NCBI GenBank assembly: GCA_022496805.1
Contig: CM040100.1
Span: forward strand, 24,085,009 to 24,149,008
Direction of reading: 5' to 3'
Length of the DNA: 64,000 bases
Source of the DNA: Pohlia nutans
Lineage: Eukaryota; Streptophyta; Bryopsida; Bryales; Mniaceae
The translations under genes were made by a program, and so were the position numbers. The notes beneath the pieces were generated by a model. The model made no database searches. It had not been told where the DNA came from and was given only the letters and a program-made list of their open reading frames with translations. Of the stretch, positions 24,673 to 38,300 are shown in pieces. How positions within the stretch are numbered: the first letter of the stretch is position 1; each line of letters starts with the position of its first letter.

Positions 24673-26623
24673 CAAACGTCCCATGGCAAAAATTCACTAA
24701 ATTGTTTTTGGCTGATTGTAGGCAAGTCATAGTTTTGTATAGAATTTCTTTTAGGGATTAAAGGTGGTTTCACCAATCAATCATAAAGAGATCCGTGATT
24801 GGCTTTGAACGTGTAATAGTTAAAGATATAATTTGAAAAAATTAGAAAATAATAATATTAATCCAACTTCTATTTTAGCAACATCTCATCGCCTTATTGT
24901 TAAAATGATTGAAGTTTCTTAAATAGGAGGATCTAGTTATTAGTAGTTGTAAAGTTTATTTCCAATTGGAAGTAACATAAGTAGCACTTATTACCTATAT
25001 TCATATAACATAGATAGTAAAACTACCCCCAAGACATTCTTCATCCACGTACTTATAAACTCCAATGTTACATAATATTCTTAAGTTGCCCACAACTTGG
25101 TACCTTTTTCTATAATATACTATCATATAGTCTACCTCCTCACCAGAGGTAGACTTTGCTATCCATGTCGATGAGGCATGGTTACACAAACCATTTTCAA
25201 TAGGTTATTTATCGATGACGGTCTTTTGACCACCATTATGATTATAATGATAATGATGTTATTGTATTCTACATGCATCAATCTTTAATAATAAGAATAA
25301 TACCTCAACCATTGAGGTATCTGCAAAGTCTTTCCAACAAACTATGTTTGCTACCCAAAGTTTTTGATCTTCAAATAGATTTTTTTAACAACTCTTCACA
25401 TAAGCCACCAAGTTCCTTCCTTTGAAAGAGCTCGAGGTTGGGTTGGGAGGACATTGATATTCCTCCTTGAGAAGTTTGGAGGAGCTTCTCTTACATAAGA
25501 GAGGTAGTAGGATTGAATATCTCTGACAACATAGTGCAACCTTATTGGTCTAAAAAAACAAAGACAAAACCCATTTTTGCCTTGTCTTTCCTCTTCTAGT
25601 AATGTTTTGCTAGACTTTATAAATAATTCTAATAGCATTGTAAATCAATTCAAGATTTTTCTTTTCTCGAAAGGCTTTAAAAAAAGAAACCAAGCAAAAG
25701 CAACTCAATAATGGTATGAACCCTTCTTCTACCATTGAACCTTTTTGTCCATAAAGATGTTGTTTGTAAATCATGTGACCAAGATATATCTTATAAGAAT
25801 AACTATTATTTTATAATTTTAGATTCTAAAATATATATATTCCAAATTCCCAAAATGGGACCACGAGTTCCCTAAACATGGAAATCAGATACCGGTATAA
25901 AGCCTCCCTCAGCTATCCCCCAACCCCAAGCAGGGCATAAATTGGACAAAAATCTATTTAATTTTTTGAGAATCTTTTTCCCTGTGAAAAGAGAAAATGA
26001 GGGAACCTTTTTAATATGAAAAGTTTTTTTTTTTCATCTTTTCATCTTCTCACCTCTGAGTTCTATCCAAATTCCAATGATATGTAATTTGGGATTCGTT
26101 GAGTTGAGACTCAAGGGCCAAGGCCATGGTCGCGTCTCGGAGTCTCGTCGTTTTGGACCTCGGTTTAGGGTTTTTTTAGGTTAAGTTTAGGTCGGTAGAA
26201 AGAGATACATGTGGTTTTGAGATTAAAAGTTCAAAGTCTCTTCGATTTCGGTGAAAGAAGTTAGGTTACTTGTGATTGTTCATTGTTCAAAATTCAATAC
26301 ATATTTGAACTTAATACTTATGAAATTCAAACTTCCTATAATCATTCTTTTTGATCAAACCTGGGAAGGTCCTAGTTATATTTGTATCCAATCTTGCAGT
26401 AAAGATATCCCTTATTTGTGGAGAAAAACAAAAAAAAACAAAAAAACAAAAAACTACCCATAGCTTGTCTTCATGAATAGAAAAAGCTAAAGAAGCTTGT
26501 CTCGTAATCTTCTTTTGAAAAGGAGAGTTACTAGTCAAATTTCTGCTTTACCCCCAACACAACATAACATAATAGAGCAATTGAGGATGTCCTCCTTTTG
26601 GAATTGGATCAAATAAGCATCTT
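24673..26623. other. Intergenic, no gene seen
   Basis: AT-rich with short unsupported open frames. A slightly GC-richer patch lies near 26110-26180. No motifs, RNA genes or element ends were recognised. Confidence 0.4.
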
Positions 26624-27173
26624 TTAACTCCTAAATGATAGTGGGGTCAGGTTAAAACCTAGACGTGTTAGAAAATGTTACTCCTACAACTTTGATGAAA
26701 TTTGGTTCAAAAGAGAAAATGAAATGCATGATATTTAGTAATTATCCGTTCGGTCAAACTTCAAGAAAACAATTTTAGATACTCATTTGATGAATTTAGA
26801 AGCATTTACCATTTAATATTCAACAAAATTACAGTTTTATTTTTAGAATTCGAAATTTGGTATGACTGGTTAAAACTGGACATTCTATTTTAAATTTTTA
26901 AAGGCAAAGTTTTCAAATGAGAGAACATCATCACTTTTTTGAAATAGTAAGTTCTACAACACTAGGACAATATTGAGGTCTTTGTTTTTTGAAAAATTCC
27001 TCAGTGAACCTCAATATTGCAAATGAAATGCATCAAACAATAGTAGTACATGATCTCTACCCCCAATTTTGATGAAATATCAAAAACTCAAAAAATGTCA
27101 CTTCTTGACCATGGGTAGTCATTGTTGTTTGGATTGCGACCAAAAAATAGTCAATTGGTCACTTAGGAGTTAA
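26624..27173. mobile_element. TTAA-flanked element, CTCCTAA subtype
   Basis: Begins TTAACTCCTAAATGA and ends GGTCACTTAGGAGTTAA. Interior blocks (TCAGTGAACCTCAATATTGC, CCATGGGTAGTCAxTG) recur in inverted orientation near 55650-55810 and near 53145-53180. Confidence 0.65.
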
Positions 27174-28141
27174 TGTGATCCAGTTTTCACCTTTTACAAC
27201 ATGTCGTTCGATGGGCAGAAGATGGTTCTCCCTTCAAGAGCCAAGCCTAGAACTTCAGTTCTTCCATTTGTGTAGGTCTCCATGGTAATTCACTTGTTGG
27301 AAGTTGATATTGCCCATGCTCATAGCCAAGCTCATGAAGACAATGACAATGGATGGAAATAACCTGCCAAGTATGGAAAAGGGGGACTTCATGAACTGCT
27401 CTATTATGTTATGAACTCAAAGTTTATAAATATTACAAAATTTGCAAAGTAGCAAAATCACCGGATTATGATATTGTGTCAGTAAAAAATCCTAGACGAA
27501 TTCCAAGAATAGAAGATGAATCGGATTTAAAAAAAAATAGTATGAGATTTAAAAACGGAAAGTAAAGTTGGGTGATTAAGTTTCATGGCCCTTTTAAAGC
27601 GCGCAGCGGGTAGGCGTTTTTTGTCATGTCCTACCAACTTACAACGGTGTATCAAGGATTATAAAACTCGATGCGTTCAATAAATCAATCTGTAACTCGC
27701 TGTAGATCTGACAACTCCAACCAGCTCCGAATGCTAGACAACACCATTCGTGACCACGCAACCCCTTGCTCACCTTGAATCTTGTTTTAGATCAATCTTT
27801 TTGTTTTTTTATCAAATTTGAAACGGAGAACAGAAAGGAGGCCCACTCAACCTGCTACTTTGCGAATTTCTCTATTATTTACTATAGTTTCTCTTCCTTT
27901 TGCGCCAAAAACAAGGAGCTACGCTACGAGGAGCTTTGACCGGAATAGAACAGGTGAAGGACGAGAATGCATTTTAACGGAATTATGGATGGGATAAATT
28001 TGCTACAATGATATTAGATAAATTCGTAAAGTCGTGAAATCTCAAGCTTCTGGAATTGCATCAGTAAAGATTCTGGCTCATATTTCGAATGCGGTCATAT
28101 TTTTTTTCGAATTTAGCACTGCCGGAAATAGGCCAGATTGC
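27174..28141. other. Intergenic, no gene seen
   Basis: Mixed composition, with a short GC-rich patch around 27590-27740. No coding signal or RNA gene was recognised. Confidence 0.4.
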
Positions 28142-28719
28142 TTAACCCCTAACTGCCTAAGCGTCCATTTTTTGGACGATGTACAGATTTCATCCAAAAT
28201 TTCTCATCCGCCATGCACTTTTAGCAGTGTGGAATTTTTACTGTAGATTCTATGGGAAGTTAGCTTCATGCATTTGTGATCTGATTAGAAAGGGGATGAT
28301 TTGTGAAAATTTTATGCCTCATTTCATGTTGTAGTGATTCACCCAAAATAATGAAGATTTCAGTGTAAAAGTGCTCTAAAAAAAAGTCAACTCATATAAT
28401 TAAGCAACCAAAAAATCTCCAAAAATCACTACACTTAGAGTATTACATTTCAACCAATCACAACAAATTTCATCCGTAGATTGTCAATATCTTATTCGTA
28501 ATTGAATTACAAAATAATTCTGAAGTTCACGTTTCAAATTTTATACAAAATTATTGGTAATAACAATCATAGATCTAACCGTATGGATAGAATCTAAAAT
28601 TCATAATGTACAACTTTTATTCATATATCAAGTTCAAAATATCCCTCTAAGTTGCATTTTATAATGCATCTTTGCAAAACTGCCGAATTTGGAGAGGGCT
28701 GTAGGCATTTAGGGGTTAA
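28142..28719 (+). mobile_element. TTAA-flanked non-autonomous element (about 575-bp family)
   Basis: Begins TTAACCCCTAACTGCCTAAG and ends GGCATTTAGGGGTTAA. The interior is non-coding and palindrome-poor. Near-identical copies lie at 32113 (inverted) and 34198 (direct), and more diverged ones at 20470, 33637, 39732 and 46370. TTAA at both borders with CCC-type ends is the piggyBac pattern (inference). Confidence 0.85.
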
Positions 28720-31003
28720 GTTGGTGGTTTTAGGACAATCAACCATAATCCTAGCCCGGCACACCTCTCTTGAGCTTGTGACAATTGGTTTTCGGATATC
28801 TATCAAATAGAGGATGGGGGATGCAACTATGGATGGGTGATCTAGAGACTTTGCAAATTTCTCTATTTAGCCCAAAAAAATGAATGTCCCCGCAATGCCT
28901 CAGAGCCAACAAAATATTATATTACATGGTACACTTTACATGAGAAAAAAATGCAGAATAGTAGGCGTTTATAATTGCAATGAGATAAGATTCATTTCAT
29001 GGATGTCTATCAACAGTAAAAGGTCATTCCAGTTCTATTTTTCAACTAGGCCAACTGAAGCTTGGCCCTACCAGTGATCCACTTGTCTAAACTGTTGATG
29101 TTGAAAATATTATTTGAGGAAAACTTTAACTAAAGTTACGGCCATGCTGGTCCCAGTCCCTGAAGAAGTCACTCATTTCATTGCATTTGTGCCGCTTTGA
29201 GTGAACCTCCACTGGCCCATTCCAAGATTCCCCAATTGCCAATTGCCTGAGTCTTCTCCCAATGATTTTTCTGACACAAGTTAGCAGGGAATGTTTTCCC
29301 AATAAGATATGTGTCGAGCCCCCAATGAATTTCAAGCAATGATATCTACCAATGAGATTCAAGTTCTAAAGATGAACATTTTAAATCATTAAAATCAATC
29401 CCTAAAAGTATCTATGAATCCCCTAAAGGACCAAGGATTCATGGTTTTAAAATGACAAATTCAATTGAAAAATATAATTTAGGTGAGACCAAATTTCATA
29501 TCACTAGAATCAGTGGAGAATATTGTATATGTTGGTCAAACAACAAAGGAATTTGAAGTGAAGGAAGTCTACATAAGACCTATTCAAATATGCTATAAAA
29601 AACATAGGGTTCAATTTGGGCTTCTTGGTCTTTTAAAAGTTGAAAACGAACTTCCATAGGTTTGATAAGTTGCATATAGAAGTAGGCAAAAGGAGAGGAA
29701 AAGTGGTATTACAATGTGTCTCATATCTAGCCATGAAGTGGTGCACACTTCCATGGACATGAACATGAACAAATTTGATCAATTAGGGAGAAGTTGTCAT
29801 GAAGTCAAGGGCTCGGGAATCCTCTATATTTCATGATAACTTTTGCTTCACTTTCTTTTTCTCCAAACCTCACTTGAAATGTAAAATTTGGTTCCCCGAA
29901 GTTCCTAAAGACTTGTCTTTTAGTGACAAACTTCATCCATGGAAGTTGGACCTAAGCGTGATGTTAGTAAGTGTTTTAGGAATGAATTCAGACAGACGTT
30001 TAGACTCAATTCATGTTGCTAAGACTATTATAGTTAAAAGCTACTAGGAACGTACCTCAATTGTCTAAGGGGAATTGGGCTAGAGGGTATGTCGTTTTGT
30101 AACAGGTCCCAAACTGCCCAAAATGGATGGATGAAGGGTACCCTCTCTTTTTATGGTTCCCGCATTCAGAAAGTGCTCCACTTTTTCATCCATATGGGCA
30201 ATGGTTCGATATTGGTACCCCGAAAAGCCCTTTTAACTCTGAAATCACCCTTATGACAATTTTGAATGAGTCCCTTTTTAAAACAAAATAAAGAATGAAT
30301 TGACTAGTTGTGGTTTTGATTTCCTACATTCATGAAGTGTACCAAAATAAATAAATAAATAAATAATAATAAATAAAAAATTGAAGAGTTTTAAAGATTT
30401 TAAAAGAGGTTTTTTTGTACAAAAATTTGAATTTGTCCCAACTACTTAAAAAATTTCAAAACATTTGTTTAAATATCCAATGACGTCATTCTGGTACCAA
30501 TTTTTGATATGAAGTATATCTAGATATGTGTTATTTCAAATGATTAATTTGAAGGATTAAAAATATTATTATATTTTGTACTACAATGCCTACAAATGTT
30601 GATTTTTGGCAAATTTTTCCAAGAAGCATAAAAACATGAAAATTAATTTATTCAATTAAAATTTTGGACTTGAATTAAAGTATTTCATGTCATCCAGGTG
30701 TGTCAAGAAGAACCTCCATCTTCATATCATATCTTCATTTTTAATTTTTTTTCCAAAACAAATGGGAACCCATAGCTAGAATACACATAACATTCTACAA
30801 ACAGTAGGATTTTGCAACCCCCTATTGCTTCGTTTGATTTTTACTGATATAGTAACTTCCCTTAGAACTAGAGTGAAAGATGACACTTGCCATTGTATAA
30901 GGGAATTTAGTAGGAGTCAAGTGAGTAAGACAAACTTAAGATGTGAAAACAAAAAGAGCATTTTGAAAATTTTAGTAGGGGTACAAAGTCTAGGGCTTAA
31001 CAA
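28720..31003. other. Intergenic with weak element remnant
   Basis: About 29420-29645 begins CCCCTAAAGGACCAAGGATT and ends near CTTGGTCTTTTAAAAG, a decayed relative (inverted) of 33164-33401. The rest has no recognised gene; open frames such as 29799-30047 lack supporting motifs. Confidence 0.4.
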
Positions 31004-31620
31004 CATAGCATAAATAGAGCAATGGGAGCCATCACCCTTTTGCAATGGAATCACAGTGGGTTACAATTATAAACTAAGTACACGTGGCAATGACACGATA
31101 GTCCCAAAATTCATAAAATACAAATGGCATTCCCTCAGTACTTTAAAAATGAATCTAAGTGAAGATTCTCTTTCGATCCAATTTTCAAAAGGGTGCTCCA
31201 TTGCACTACTCTATTATCCCTTAAACGTCAAGAGGGCCTGGGCGGGGCAGCCCGGAAGGCATCTAAATTTTCGGAGGCGAAAAAAAAAAAAAAAAAAAAA
31301 AAACGGGAAAAAATGAAAAAATGAAAAAACGGCCCTGCTGGCCAGTAGTGTTGCGGCACTGTAGCACTGCGGTACTTTTCAAGAAACGACCTCTGCTGCC
31401 CAACCTCAACTCCTGTTCATTTAAATAACTTTGATTGCTTGTCAATGACTCCACAATCTCCCAAATGAGGCGCAAATTTTCAATCTAGATCGCTTTTTTC
31501 AGTAGCTTTCCAACGCACCAATCCTCGCTTGATTTGGTTGAAAAAATCTACTTTTTTCTTCAATTATTCCTTTATAACAAGCCCATGGGGCTTGCTTTGA
31601 CGTTTAAGGGTTATGCTATG
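31004..31620. mobile_element. Small TIR element split by a TTAT insertion
   Basis: Begins CATAGCATAAATAGAGCAAT; the opposite end is TTATGCTATG. It matches 33420-33630 apart from the nested 31218-31610 insert. No coding sequence. Confidence 0.6.
31218..31610. mobile_element. 393-bp CCCTTAAACG element with TTAT target duplication
   Basis: Ends are perfect inverted repeats CCCTTAAACGTCAA/TTGACGTTTAAGGG. TTAT precedes and TTAT follows (31214-31217, 31611-31614) as direct repeats. The related uninterrupted locus at 33618-33630 reads CTCTATTATGCTATG with one TTAT. This shows that the 4 bases are duplicated target, not part of the ends. Contains a run of about 22 A at 31281. Confidence 0.85.
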
Positions 31621-32112
31621 AATGCATAACATTCAATAGCCTTCATGCCCACTGCCTTTCCTTCAGACCCTCTCCTCATCACTTTGAGCCTCCACCTGTT
31701 CACTCAACTACTCATGAAGTACTATTGGGTGTAGAATATTCTATACCATCTACTACAGAGCCAAGGTAGTGACAATATAGTCAACTCAAAAGTCAGCTCA
31801 AAAAGGAAAGTTTTAGCAAACTCCTTTTGAACTCCTCTTGAACTCATATGGAAATATAAATAGACCAAAAACTAGTTCACGATGAGTTGGGAAACAATCT
31901 AAAGCAAGCCACTGCCATTATTCTCCACACCTCGTAATGACTCCCACACTTCCTACCAAAGCTCCAAACCCATGGCCCACAAGGGGACAAATTATGACAC
32001 GACACTATTCAACCCAACTATAGCTGAAAAGAGAGGATAGAAGGAGGTTGAAAGGGGAGGTTCCATGGCCTTCTTTTCGGTTAACTGTAATGCATGCTAC
32101 TGAATGTTATGG

Positions 32113-32689
32113 TTAACCCCTAAATGCCTAGAGCCCTCTCCAAATTCGGCAGTTTTGCAAAGATGCATTATAAAATGCAATCTAGAGGGATATTTTGAAC
32201 TTGATATATGAATAAAAGTTGTACATTATGAATTTTAGATTCTATCCATACGGTTAGATCTATGATTGCTATTACCAGTAATTTTGTATAAAATTTGAAA
32301 CGTGAAATTCAAAATTACTTTGTAAATCAATTACGAATAAGATATTGACAATCTACGGATGAATTTTTTTGTGATTGGTTGAAATGTAATACTTTAAGTG
32401 TAGTGATTTTTGGAGATTTTTTGGTTGCTTAATTTTATGAGTTGACTTTTTTTAGAGCACTTTTACACTGAAATCTTCAAATTTTTGGGTGAATCACTAC
32501 AACATGAAATGAGGCATAAAAATTTCACAAATCATCCCCTTTCTAATCGGATCGCATATGCATGAAGCTAACTTCCCATAGAATCTACAGTAAAAATTCC
32601 ACACTGCTAAAAGTGCATGACGGATGAGAAATTTTGGATGAAATCTGTACATCGTCCAAAAAATGGACGCTTAGGCAGTTAGGGGTTAA
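32113..32689 (-). mobile_element. TTAA-flanked element, inverted copy of 28142
   Basis: Begins TTAACCCCTAAATGCC and ends CTTAGGCAGTTAGGGGTTAA. Nearly identical to the reverse complement of 28142-28719. Confidence 0.85.
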
Positions 32690-33163
32690 TATGTAATTTG
32701 ATTTTCTCTCCGTAAAAAATAAAGTGGAGGAGCTTCATGGAAGCTCCACCTCAGTCCACTCAGGATCCGAAATACGGGCTGACCCAGCTTTTGAAAAAAA
32801 AAAAATGAAAATGAAAAGAAGAGGGCAGCCAATGAATTTGAATTGGGGTGGAGCGAAAAAGGTTGGAATGTGGATATAAATGGAAAACCACTCCAGTAGT
32901 GTAATGAAAAGTTATCCAGCAAGGCAGTGATTGGCCAACACTGACAATGGGATGCAATTGGGTCCCCCTTAGGAGGGGCCAACTTGGATGGCTGGCTGTG
33001 ATGATGTGGCTGCACCCCCTCCATGCAACTCATGGCATTTAGGAACCATTTTTGCCTCCCTATGACTTGGCTTCCTCTAGCCTTCTCCCCCCTACTCCCT
33101 TGTCTAGTCATCCCCTAGTGAGCGTGCGTAGCCCTCCTTCTTTTTGAAGACATTTTGACCAAG
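32690..33163. other. Unique-looking stretch with promoter-like words
   Basis: On the minus strand the order is a GCCAATCAC box, GGATAA, and TATATCC about 35 bases further, resembling a plant photosynthesis-gene promoter. No coding exon follows; the minus-strand open frame here is probably not coding. It could be a captured promoter fragment or coincidence. Confidence 0.25.
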
Positions 33164-33401
33164 TTAACCCTTAAAGGACCAAAAAGTCCAAATTGGGTCT
33201 CATGTTTTTTGAGCAATTTTGAGTAGGTCCTATGTGGACTTCTATTTATTCAAATTTATTTGTTTATTGAGCAATACATACAATGCTTTTCACTAATTCT
33301 GGTGATACAAAATTGGATCCCATCATAATTATATTTTATATAATATGATTGATTGAATTTGTCATTTTAAAACCATGAATCTTTCGTCCTCTAGGGGTTA
33401 T
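33164..33401. mobile_element. 238-bp CCCTTAAAGGACC element
   Basis: Begins TTAACCCTTAAAGGACC and ends CGTCCTCTAGGGGTTAT. The right target base has changed (TTAT against TTAA). Related, inverted, to the decayed copy near 29420. Confidence 0.6.
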
Positions 33402-33419
33402 CTTCTCATCCAACATTAC

Positions 33420-33630
33420 CATAGCGTAATAGTAGAGCAATGGGAGCCAACACCCTTTCGCAATGGGATCACAATCTAATTACAATTAGAAACTAAGTTT
33501 ATGCGGCAATGACACACTAGTCCCAAAGTTCATGGAATACAAATGTCATTCTTTCATTACTTTAAAAAATGAATCTAAGTGAAGACTTTCTTTTGATCCA
33601 ATTTTCATAAGGATGCTCTATTATGCTATG
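33420..33630. mobile_element. Small TIR element, uninterrupted copy
   Basis: Begins CATAGCGTAATAGTAGAGCA and ends TGCTCTATTATGCTATG, an imperfect inverted repeat. It serves as the empty-site paralogue of 31004-31620. Confidence 0.6.
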
Positions 33631-33636
33631 ACATTA

Positions 33637-34201
33637 TTAACCCTTTAACCCGTGACTGTTCAACCATGCATATTTTCTATGATGTACAGATTTGAACTTC
33701 GTTTTCTCATCCATTATGCAGTTTTTGCAGTGTGGATTTTTTATTGAAACTTTTATGGGAACTTAGCTTCATGCATGTGCGACCTGATTAGAAAGGGGAT
33801 GATTTCTGAAAATTTTATGCCTCGTTTCATGCTGCATTGTTCCACCGAAAATTTTGAAGATTTCAGTGTAAAACTCATAAAATCAAGCAACCGAAAAAAT
33901 CTCCAAAAATCACTACACTTCGAGTATTACATTTCAACCCATCACAACCAATTTCATTATTAGATTGTCAATATTTTATTTGTAATTCAATTACCAAAGA
34001 ATTTTGAATTTTAAGTTTCAAATTTTATAGAAAAATATTGGTAATAGCAATCGTAGATTAACTATATGGATAGAATCTAAAATTCATAATGTACAACTTT
34101 TATTCATACATAAAGTTCAAAATATCCCTCTTAGTTGCATTTTATAATGCATATTTGGAAAACTATCAAATCTGAAGAGGGTGAGGACGTTTAGGGGTTA
34201 A
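33637..34201 (+). mobile_element. TTAA-flanked element, diverged copy
   Basis: Begins TTAACCCTTTAACCCGTGAC and ends GGACGTTTAGGGGTTAA. The interior matches the 28142 family with more changes. Its right TTAA is also the left TTAA of the next element. Confidence 0.75.
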
Positions 34202-34772
34202 CCCCTAACTGCCTGAGCGTCCAGTTTTTGAATGATGTACGGATTTCATCCATAATTTCTCATCCGTCATGCACTTTTTGCAGTGTGGAATTTTTACTGT
34301 AGATTCTATGGGAAGTTAGCTTCATGCATTTGTGATCTGATTAGAAAGGGGATGATTTGTGAAAATTTTATGCCTCATTTCATGTTGTAGTGATTCACCC
34401 AAAATAATGAAGATTTCAGTGTAAAAGTGCTCTAAAAAAAGTCAACTCATAAAATTAAGCAACCAAAAAATCTCCAAATCACTACACTTAGAGTATTACA
34501 TTTCAACCAATCACAAAGAATTTCATCCGTAGATTGTCAATATCTTATTCGTAATTGAATTACAAAATAATTCTGAATTTCACGTTTCAAATTGAATACA
34601 AAATTATTAGTAATAGCAATCATAGATCTAACCGTATGGATAGAATTTAATCTTCATAATGTACAACTTTCATTGATGTATCAAGTTCAAAATATCCCTC
34701 TAGATTGCATTTTTTAATGCATCTTTGCAAAACTACCAAATTTGGAGAGGGCTCTAGGCACTTAGGGGTTAA
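34198..34772 (+). mobile_element. TTAA-flanked element abutting its neighbour
   Basis: Begins TTAACCCCTAACTGCCTGAG and ends GGCACTTAGGGGTTAA. Close copy of 28142. It shares TTAA 34198-34201 with the element on its left and TTAA 34769-34772 with the sequence on its right. Confidence 0.85.
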
Positions 34773-35314
34773 GGTCCAGATGATGCATTGTTTTCAAAGA
34801 TTTGTTATAACATGTTTGATGAAAAAATAATTAGAGTTGATGTACAAAGCTAAGTTGTAAATGTCAATGTGAAGATTACATCTGTACGGTTGGATTCATC
34901 ATATTTTTAATTAATTTTTTTAAATTAATTTTGCAAGGTTTTCTCTTGAAGTTCAATTTAAAAATCCCAAATTATCACAAAAAATTTAAAAAATATTGTA
35001 ATGAAATTGGAATAACATGCACTACGAGATGGTATGATTTTCATTATTCGATTCTATTTATGTTGGAAAATCATTATTAAGATCTCGCTTTTTGAACTAA
35101 AAATAAAACTTGACATAAACCAATTTTGTTGTTTAAAATAAATAAATCACAGTATCATATTTTGAAGATCCGTATCGTACAAATGGTAGTCTACTACGGT
35201 ATAAAAACCAAGATAAATTTGGATAAATGAAAAATATGACTATTCATCGCCCAAAAAATGGCTCCATGTATGTTCAGCATCCACATAGTGGACGCATGTC
35301 CGCTAAAGGGTCAA
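34769..35314. mobile_element. Probable third element of the chain
   Basis: Starts TTAAGGTCC and ends CCGCTAAAGGGTCAA. The interior is related, reversed, to the right half of 22083-22711. Ends are eroded. Confidence 0.4.
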
Positions 35315-38300
35315 GCCCTAGACTTTCTACCCCTACTAAAAAATTTAAGATTCCTTTCTAATACTCTTGGATGCTCTTTTTTCACATCTCAAGTAATTTT
35401 TCTTTGTTTGATTCTTACTAAATTCCCTCATACAATGCCAAATGTCATCTCTCACCATAGTTCACAAATTTTTAAAACTTGTCAACATTATTCAACAAAT
35501 ACTAATGGTCGCTTGACATACGAAGTTGAAGCCTTTGTGATGTGCAAGAAGGTTTGAATCCCCACGTATTGTTATTTCAAATCTCAAAATCAACACCAAC
35601 CCCTTTGCACCAAGACTTGAAGCCAAAATTTCAGAAGTTGAATCAAATTTTAAAATTAAAAATGAAAGATTAATTTGTGGGGTAAAAGGAAAGCAAGAGA
35701 TATTGGCCAAATTGGATTATTCCTTCAACTCTTGTCCAATTGGAAGAGCCCACAACTCATGGAATGCAACCTATGTGGGCTAAAACAAATAATCCTTTGA
35801 GGTGCCCAATAAATCTTATTTGGCTTATACTTTTTGGAAAGCTTGCTCGATGTGTTGAAGTTGATTTCAACATTGAGGTGTTTCACTTTGAAAAACTCCC
35901 TTGAGTGGAGTTTTGATTGTATGGACATAATTCCAAGTGCATTGGAAAGAGGATTTGTTTACCTATTACATCAAATTTTTTATTTTGAATCAAGATTATT
36001 TGGTTTGGGCTTGGACAACTCGAGAAAATGGGCAGTGATCATAAAATGGTCTTTTGGGAGCTTAGGGGTTAAAGTCGGCCTCAAGTACTCAATACAATAA
36101 ATTTATAATTGAAGCCATTTTTCTCATATCTAATGGCGTTGGGGCTATTGTATAAGTTATTGCAATTTTCATCCCATGCCCCTCTTTCTTCATTGTTATT
36201 TGCACAAGATGGAAATTTATTATTGAAATAGATTTTTTTTAATTGATATTTGGAAATGGGCCCAAACTCACCCATTACAAGGTCTTTGAAAAAATGCTAA
36301 TGAATTGAACATCTTGTCAAATTGAGTCATGCGTCTTGTTAACTATTTCATCTTGAGGATGGTGAAAAAATGGCACATCATTTCAATTTTATTTTTTGGG
36401 TTTGGGAGCCTATCAAAGTAAGGCTGTGTGGATTTTTCAAGGCCTGAAATTTCAAAATCTCAACTTCATTTGCTATTATCTTGACATCCGTACAATCAAA
36501 TGTTTTGAAAATTTGGGGGATGGTTTATAAGGCCTAGGAATACAAGATCCTATGATTAGAATGTGAGAAAAAAAGTTTTGAAAAGCATTCATAGATCATC
36601 AACGCAAATGACCAAAATGAGGCAGTTTTGGGTGGAGGACCCCCCTCGGGCGTTTAAGAGTTAAGACTAACATGAGTTAAAATTTGGTTGAAGTGGTCTC
36701 AAGAAAAAAATGGCCTCGATTTCAAATGTAAAGCGATTCTAAGACAATTTATTCACAAGGTGATAAAAAATTACATGCTAAGAGAATCTAGAATCCTCTT
36801 TCAACTGCTCGCAGGATTTTTAATGCTCACTAAAAACAATACAATAATGGAAACCATGCTCAAATGCTTATTTGAACAATGATAGGTCGCTTACCTTACA
36901 TGTTTCTTTATTGCCAACCACGTACGCAGTAACTGTAAATGTACTAAGATAATAAATGATGTTAGAAGAGAATGTGCAGGGAGTAGATGCTTCTTGCCCC
37001 TGCCAGAATTTAGCCAATTGTAGCATTCCACGTGTCATACTTGCATGGGGCCAATAACTCTATGTTTCAGGGTTTGTGAGTACCGTACTTCTGAAGCAGT
37101 GAACGGGGAGTTTTTCAAGGGAACTAAAAAAAACCCAATATTTTAGACAAGAACCCATCCGGTTATTACCTATGTGTCACCTACGTAGTATTCGAGTATC
37201 ACAAGTTTTATTCGGATTTTAGCCTAAAACTGTGAGTTTTAACCGGTACTTTTGGTAATTCCATTCGGCTAATTTTACACTAATTTCCAAATCTCCCCGT
37301 ACATTGTTCTGAAGGTTAATAACATGCAATAAGGGTTGTTTTACACTTAGGAGTCGAGCATGTCATTTTTGGCCCAATGCTACAAAAAATCAACCCATAA
37401 TAGCCTTAGGCCTAACCTCAAGCACTCAATATAATATGATTACAACTTTTAATGAAATTTGCACCTGGGCCCAAGTTCAAAGTTTGGGATTCCATATTTG
37501 GGGGCCCAATGAATTGAATTAGGCCGGTGTAAGAGCTTGTCGATTTTAATGTAAAAAATGTTTTGGTTGCATTGGGCTCAACTCCTAGTGTAAAAAGGTT
37601 AGATCCAAAGATTGGCTTTTGACCAATGAGAAGGGAGGATTTCAGCCCATTTGCACATTAGTTTGGGCCCAATCTCCTTGTGTAAAGCGGCCCCAAGGTA
37701 GAAACACCTAAAACCAAACTTTCACTCACTAAAATTTTGATTTAGCCTTCGGAACACTACTTTGTATATCTCAACATAGATATTATTATTTGACTTTTTG
37801 GAGATCAATAGTGTCTTTGTAAAAAAAATTTACTCTAAAACTTTAAAATGATAAAAACTTCAAGTAAACCTTCTGGATGAAGTGTTACAATGACAAATGA
37901 AAACTCTGTAATAAACATGGCATACGTGCTCATATCACTCTCATCACCTCAAAGGAAGATGATACTTTTAGTGAAAGTAGGAATGACAAGTGGCAAAAAT
38001 CCTATCTATTGTAGGGATATTGTGTCTCTTTGTTACAAATTTTCAAAGTAGAAATTGCCTAAAGCACTTAAACGTCCCATAATCTTGTTAGAAAAATCAA
38101 TCTTTGTAAAATTCAAATTCAATCGATGATAATTAAAAAAATGGAATAGTTCAAAAGGATTTTGTGGGATAGTTTCGGAACAAGTCTATAGTGCAAGGAT
38201 GGAATTGGGTGTTTCTACTTGACAGTTTGTACTCAAAACCTTTGGCTTATGAGTCACTCTATAATTGCGCGTTCTATATACAGCCTATAAACATGTTATG

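Noticed and set aside
32686..33111. 141-codon minus-strand open frame
   Set aside because: No recognised motif, includes an element end at its 3' part, and overlaps promoter-like words; not supported as coding.
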